Shown here piece after piece: positions 21,682 to 24,480 of a DNA stretch of 24,480 nt (positions within the stretch are counted from its first letter, which is position 1; each line of letters starts with the position of its first letter). Below the pieces are notes generated by a model. That model was given only the letters and a program-made list of their open reading frames with translations, searched no databases and was not told where the DNA came from. The DNA comes from a virus. The position numbers and the translations under genes were made by a program. The stretch lies in the IMG/VR virus record IMGVR_UViG_3300018080_000576, positions 1-24,480 of that record; one strand, written 5' to 3'.

Positions 21682-21918
21682 CTACTCTGTTGCCGCTGCC
21701 ACGGCCTCAAGGAGCCACTTGACCGCATCTGCGTTGGTCTGCACGTGGCGCCCGCCCGTCAGCGTCGCCCCGCGAGCGTCCAAGCCGTCCCGCAGCGCTC
21801 GAAGCGTCAAACCGTGAGCCTGGGCCAGCTGCACATTGAGATGCCGCTGGATGTACTGATGCCCCATCGGTGCGCCGAGCGGCACGACAATCGTCCTCGT
21901 CTCTTCCTTTTTTGCCAT
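21682..21918 (-). CDS. Small hypothetical phage protein, 78 aa
   Basis: ATG at 21918 is three bases past the terminase stop and has GAGGTGA just upstream, so expression is likely. The sequence begins MAKKEETRTIVVPLGAPMGH and continues with helical segments YIQRHLNVQLAQAHGLTLRA and LRDGLDARGATLTGGRHVQT before NADAVKWLLEAVAAATE. A short basic beta strand followed by two helices could be a small nucleic-acid-binding or adaptor fold, but no helix-turn-helix or ribbon-helix-helix signature is convincing. Position between terminase and the octamer array suggests a link to packaging, though this is only location. Confidence 0.6.
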   Translation of the reverse strand: MAKKEETRTIVVPLGAPMGHQYIQRHLNVQLAQAHGLTLRALRDGLDARGATLTGGRHVQTNADAVKWLLEAVAAATE

Positions 21919-21921
21919 ATG

Positions 21922-23862
21922 TCACCTCTGTGTGATCAAGAACGGACGGCCGTCCGGCATCCGTATGCCGCCGCCCGTCTCGCGTTGTGGTTCCGGTCTC
22001 GGCGGACGCGGCAACTCCGGCTGCAAGTAGAAGGCCCCGGAGAAGTCGGCCAGCGCCACGGCGTACACCTCGCAGTCCAAGTAGTGATTCGCTGCCCCTA
22101 CGTGCTTCAAATCCCACACCGCCGCCATACGCTTGCTGCGGTTGACGGTCACGAGCTTCATCACGTGATGCTCGCTGCAGAATTGCTCGCAGTAGTCGTC
22201 CGTGGCGTCCCGATGCAGAGCCCAATACTCCGGATCCCCCGGTGCGGCGCGAGCGTGCCGGTAGACGGTCTCCTTGTACTGGTCCGTGTTGACGTGGTGC
22301 AGCAGGAGCGAGTACTTGTCCAGCGTGCCGTCAGGCATGTAATCGATCCGTGAAGGCTGCACCCCGTGCGACTTGCCGCCGCCTTTGACGGCATAGGCGC
22401 CGGGCTGGTGGGCACGAACGAAGGCATACACCTCCTGCGTGCGGTAGCCGCTGTCTACAGCCATGCGGGAAACATGCAGAATGTCGCCGTTCAAGCGCCG
22501 GTACGGCTTCATGACGATCTTGTAGACGTCCTCCAGCGTGCCCGTCACGCCCTCATGGATCAGCCAAGACTTCTTGTCGTAGCCCCATCCCCGGATGACG
22601 TAGTAGCAGCAAGTCGCCTGGACATCGACGCCGGCGTACATGACAAGACACTCGTCGGGCACGACACCGCGAGGCAGTGCCCCAAGACGCTTCTCCCGGT
22701 ACAATTCGATGTCAACATCCTCGCTGGTCTCCTTAAACGTCTCCCCCAACCAGGAGTTGGTGAATACCCGCAGCTTCTCCCGATCATGCCCCGCACGCAG
22801 GAACGCCGCCGCAATCTCCGAGAACGTTCGCCATGGGCTGTAGGCACTCCAGATGTGGAAACCGACGCGCCGCGTTACCGGCGGTTCGCCGTCGAGTTTC
22901 GGCCGCCATTGCTCACGCCCGACGCCGGCCGCCTGCTTCACAATCGCCGCGTCATCGACCGGCAGTCTCTCGGCAACCGTCTGCGCTTCAGGCACCCACA
23001 CCCCACGCGCGACCATCCATAGCCGATCGATGTCGAAGATCTCCTGCTCGCAGTGAGCACACGCGTACCACGCCAACTTACCTGCCTCGATCCGTTCCGG
23101 ATCACGCACGTCCTCCGGGATCTTGATCCGCGAGAACGTCAGGTCCTGATACCCACCGCAGTGGGGACATGGAACGTGGTACCGCCGCCGGTCGCTCGCC
23201 TCCCACTCCTTCCAGGCCGCGGCATCCGGGTGCGTCGGCGTCGTGGCCGACATTACCTTCCCCCGATACCCGTACGTCGTCACACGCTCGGCCGCGACGG
23301 ACAGGTGGTTGCCCAGCGAACCGGCCTCGCTCTCGCAGTTGTCCAACTCGTCAAAGAACACATGCCGGCAGGTTCTCCGGATCATCGTGCGCGGCGCCGC
23401 TGCCCAAGCCATCCAAATCGTTCGCCCACCTCGGAGGTACAGAGCTCTCGCCGTCGCAAATCCGTCGCGAACAATGTGCTTGGCGGCCTCCGGGCACGAC
23501 TCGATCATCTTCTTCAGCCGCCCGGTCGCTTCATCTTTGGCGTCTTGCTCGGTCGGCAACACGTACAGCGACGGACCCGGGGCCCCGGCGATGGCGTACA
23601 ACAGACAGTTGTTCATCGCTTCGGAACCGCCGACACGGGCACTCTTGACGAACGTGATCCGAGACACGCTCGGGTCGCAGAATGCGTCCATCACCCCCCG
23701 AATATACGGTGTACGCGCCGATCGATACCGCCCCGGCTCCGAAGCGTCGTCGTCAATGATCCGATGCTTGTCGGCCCACTCGGTAACGGTGAGTACCGGG
23801 GCCGGGGCAAAGCAATGCGCCAGCCCCGCAAGGCACGACTTGTCCGGTCGCCTACGTGCCAT
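21922..23862 (-). CDS. Terminase large subunit (GpA family)
   Basis: The packaging motor and DNA-cutting enzyme, 646 aa, similar in size to lambda gpA (641). ATG at 23862 overlaps the end of the small-subunit gene by 11 bases. The ATPase shows an adenine-binding/Walker A-type segment, VKSARVGGSE (residues 72-81), which matches the deviant Walker A of lambda gpA, and Walker B HVFFDELD (167-174). A zinc-finger-like insertion (CPHCGGYQDLTF, then CAHCEQE) is typical of the GpA family. The nuclease domain begins near LVMYAGVDVQATCCYYVIRG and includes MAVDSGYRTQEVYAF. It works with the small subunit and portal to fill heads. This is one of the firmest calls in the window. Confidence 0.93.
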   Translation of the reverse strand: MARRRPDKSCLAGLAHCFAPAPVLTVTEWADKHRIIDDDASEPGRYRSARTPYIRGVMDAFCDPSVSRITFVKSARVGGSEAMNNCLLYAIAGAPGPSLYVLPTEQDAKDEATGRLKKMIESCPEAAKHIVRDGFATARALYLRGGRTIWMAWAAAPRTMIRRTCRHVFFDELDNCESEAGSLGNHLSVAAERVTTYGYRGKVMSATTPTHPDAAAWKEWEASDRRRYHVPCPHCGGYQDLTFSRIKIPEDVRDPERIEAGKLAWYACAHCEQEIFDIDRLWMVARGVWVPEAQTVAERLPVDDAAIVKQAAGVGREQWRPKLDGEPPVTRRVGFHIWSAYSPWRTFSEIAAAFLRAGHDREKLRVFTNSWLGETFKETSEDVDIELYREKRLGALPRGVVPDECLVMYAGVDVQATCCYYVIRGWGYDKKSWLIHEGVTGTLEDVYKIVMKPYRRLNGDILHVSRMAVDSGYRTQEVYAFVRAHQPGAYAVKGGGKSHGVQPSRIDYMPDGTLDKYSLLLHHVNTDQYKETVYRHARAAPGDPEYWALHRDATDDYCEQFCSEHHVMKLVTVNRSKRMAAVWDLKHVGAANHYLDCEVYAVALADFSGAFYLQPELPRPPRPEPQRETGGGIRMPDGRPFLITQR

Positions 23863-24424
23863 CAGACTTCCGGGGCCGACCGGGGCCGCGCCTTCTAATC
23901 TTCGTCTTTGCGGCCAATAGGGCGTCCTGGCGCAGGCACTCCGCTCTCACGATCGCTCGGTGCTGCTCGCATCGGTCACGCAAATACTCCTCCTCTTCGG
24001 CCGGGTCCATGCCGGCCGTCGCCATCGGTACGCCGGCACATACGGCCTCGAGCGTACGATTGAGTATCTCGCACAGGTCGTCACGTTCCCGGTCGCGGAT
24101 CTCCCGTGAGACGTACTTGCTCCGCTCAACCTCATTGGCGTGCTCGAGCTTGGAGGCTTGCGCAATCCTGAGCCGCCGGTTGGCCTCGGCCAACGTGCAG
24201 TCGTCGTCGATCGCAACCGGCCCGCGCTTGAGCGTTTCACGCCGCCATTCCAGCACCTGGGCGAGGTCAAACTTGGCGCGCCCGAACGGCCAATCCGCAC
24301 GCTTGATGTACTGGGCAACCGTCTGCCGACTCACCCCCAAAGCGGCCGCCAAGGCCGTCTGCGTGGGGATAATCTCCGTCGCATCACGTTTGGCGGAACG
24401 TCGTTTTGGCTTCTTGCCGGCCAC
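23852..24424 (-). CDS. Terminase small subunit (Nu1-like, helix-turn-helix)
   Basis: The small subunit recognises the phage DNA packaging site and hands it to the large subunit. The 190-aa frame starts at GTG 24424; no ATG or clear Shine-Dalgarno exists upstream before the in-frame stop near 24458, so GTG is the only reasonable start. Residues 18-50 (IPTQTALAAALGVSRQTVAQ, YIKRADWPF, then FDLAQVLEWRRETL) form a winged helix-turn-helix like lambda gpNu1. Residues 75-110 are charged and helical (ANRRLRIAQASKLEHANEVE), suitable for oligomerisation. The C-terminus is basic (KTKIRRRGPGRPRKSDGT) with an AT-hook-like GPGRPRK. It overlaps the large-subunit gene by 11 bases, as expected for a co-translated pair. 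Confidence 0.88.
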   Translation of the reverse strand: MAGKKPKRRSAKRDATEIIPTQTALAAALGVSRQTVAQYIKRADWPFGRAKFDLAQVLEWRRETLKRGPVAIDDDCTLAEANRRLRIAQASKLEHANEVERSKYVSREIRDRERDDLCEILNRTLEAVCAGVPMATAGMDPAEEEEYLRDRCEQHRAIVRAECLRQDALLAAKTKIRRRGPGRPRKSDGT

Positions 24425-24446
24425 GGATTGTCTGTAAATGCGACGT

Positions 24447-24466
24447 TTTGGGTAATATTAACCAAA
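24447..24466. promoter_or_regulatory. 20-bp near-perfect palindrome upstream of terminase (candidate operator)
   Basis: Nine of ten pairs match around the centre at 24456/24457, with arms TTTGG and CCAAA flanking GTAATATTAA. It is AT-rich in a GC-rich region and lies 22 bp upstream of the terminase small-subunit GTG. It could be an operator, a terminase-binding site, or include the -10 of the late promoter. The right edge of the window cuts off any further context. Confidence 0.45.
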
Positions 24467-24480
24467 GTGCGGGCGAAAGA

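Noticed and set aside
24449-24462. Minus strand contains TAATATTAC, the nick-site nonamer of geminivirus-type replicons
   Set aside because: There is no Rep gene or suitable stem-loop in view, the context is a lambda-type late operon, and the match is part of a larger palindrome. Chance is the simplest explanation.

Overview
The window is almost entirely the packaging, head and tail operon of a lambda-type siphophage, most likely an integrated prophage or prophage remnant in a GC-rich bacterium. Every phage gene is on the minus strand and reads from the right edge toward the left. The left edge (1-378, plus strand) is the 3' end of a gene with kinesin-light-chain-type TPR repeats. Such genes are common in Planctomycetota, Cyanobacteria and Myxococcota, so a planctomycete-like host is a guess, not a demonstration. 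No rRNA, tRNA, CRISPR, integrase, lysis or replication gene is visible.

Right to left, the head module follows lambda order. It holds terminase small subunit (GTG start), terminase large subunit of the GpA family, a 78-aa unknown, an 80-bp array of phased octamers, a gpW-like connector, portal, S49 capsid protease with a scaffold-like tail, a DUF2190-like decoration protein, the major capsid protein, then small completion and joining proteins. The tail module follows: two completion/terminator candidates, a probable major tail protein, a tail assembly chaperone ending in a nine-A slippery run, a short tape measure protein, and about ten distal tail, hub and fibre proteins. One of these, of 799 aa, has two LamG-like domains and ten tandem Cys-containing repeats.

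The operon is compact. Many junctions are ATGA or TGATG overlaps, and at several others the stop codon is built into, or sits next to, the next ribosome binding site. The few gaps stand out: the octamer array upstream of gpW, a hairpin after the major capsid gene, and the accessory zone at 379-1653.

The accessory zone holds two minus-strand genes: a zinc-ribbon protein with a canonical HEPN R-N-x3-H motif (possible ribonuclease) and an unrecognised 80-aa protein. They lie between two copies of a 46-bp direct repeat (43/46 identical). One copy is the 3' end, including the stop codon, of the last phage gene.

The points most worth following up are the HEPN cassette at a duplicated gene end, the octamer array, the -1 frameshift signal (slippery run, two-tier stem-loop and a -1 frame that ends just before the tape measure start), the internal scaffold start, and the GDGxC repeats. 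All family assignments come from reading sequence and gene order; no database search was run.
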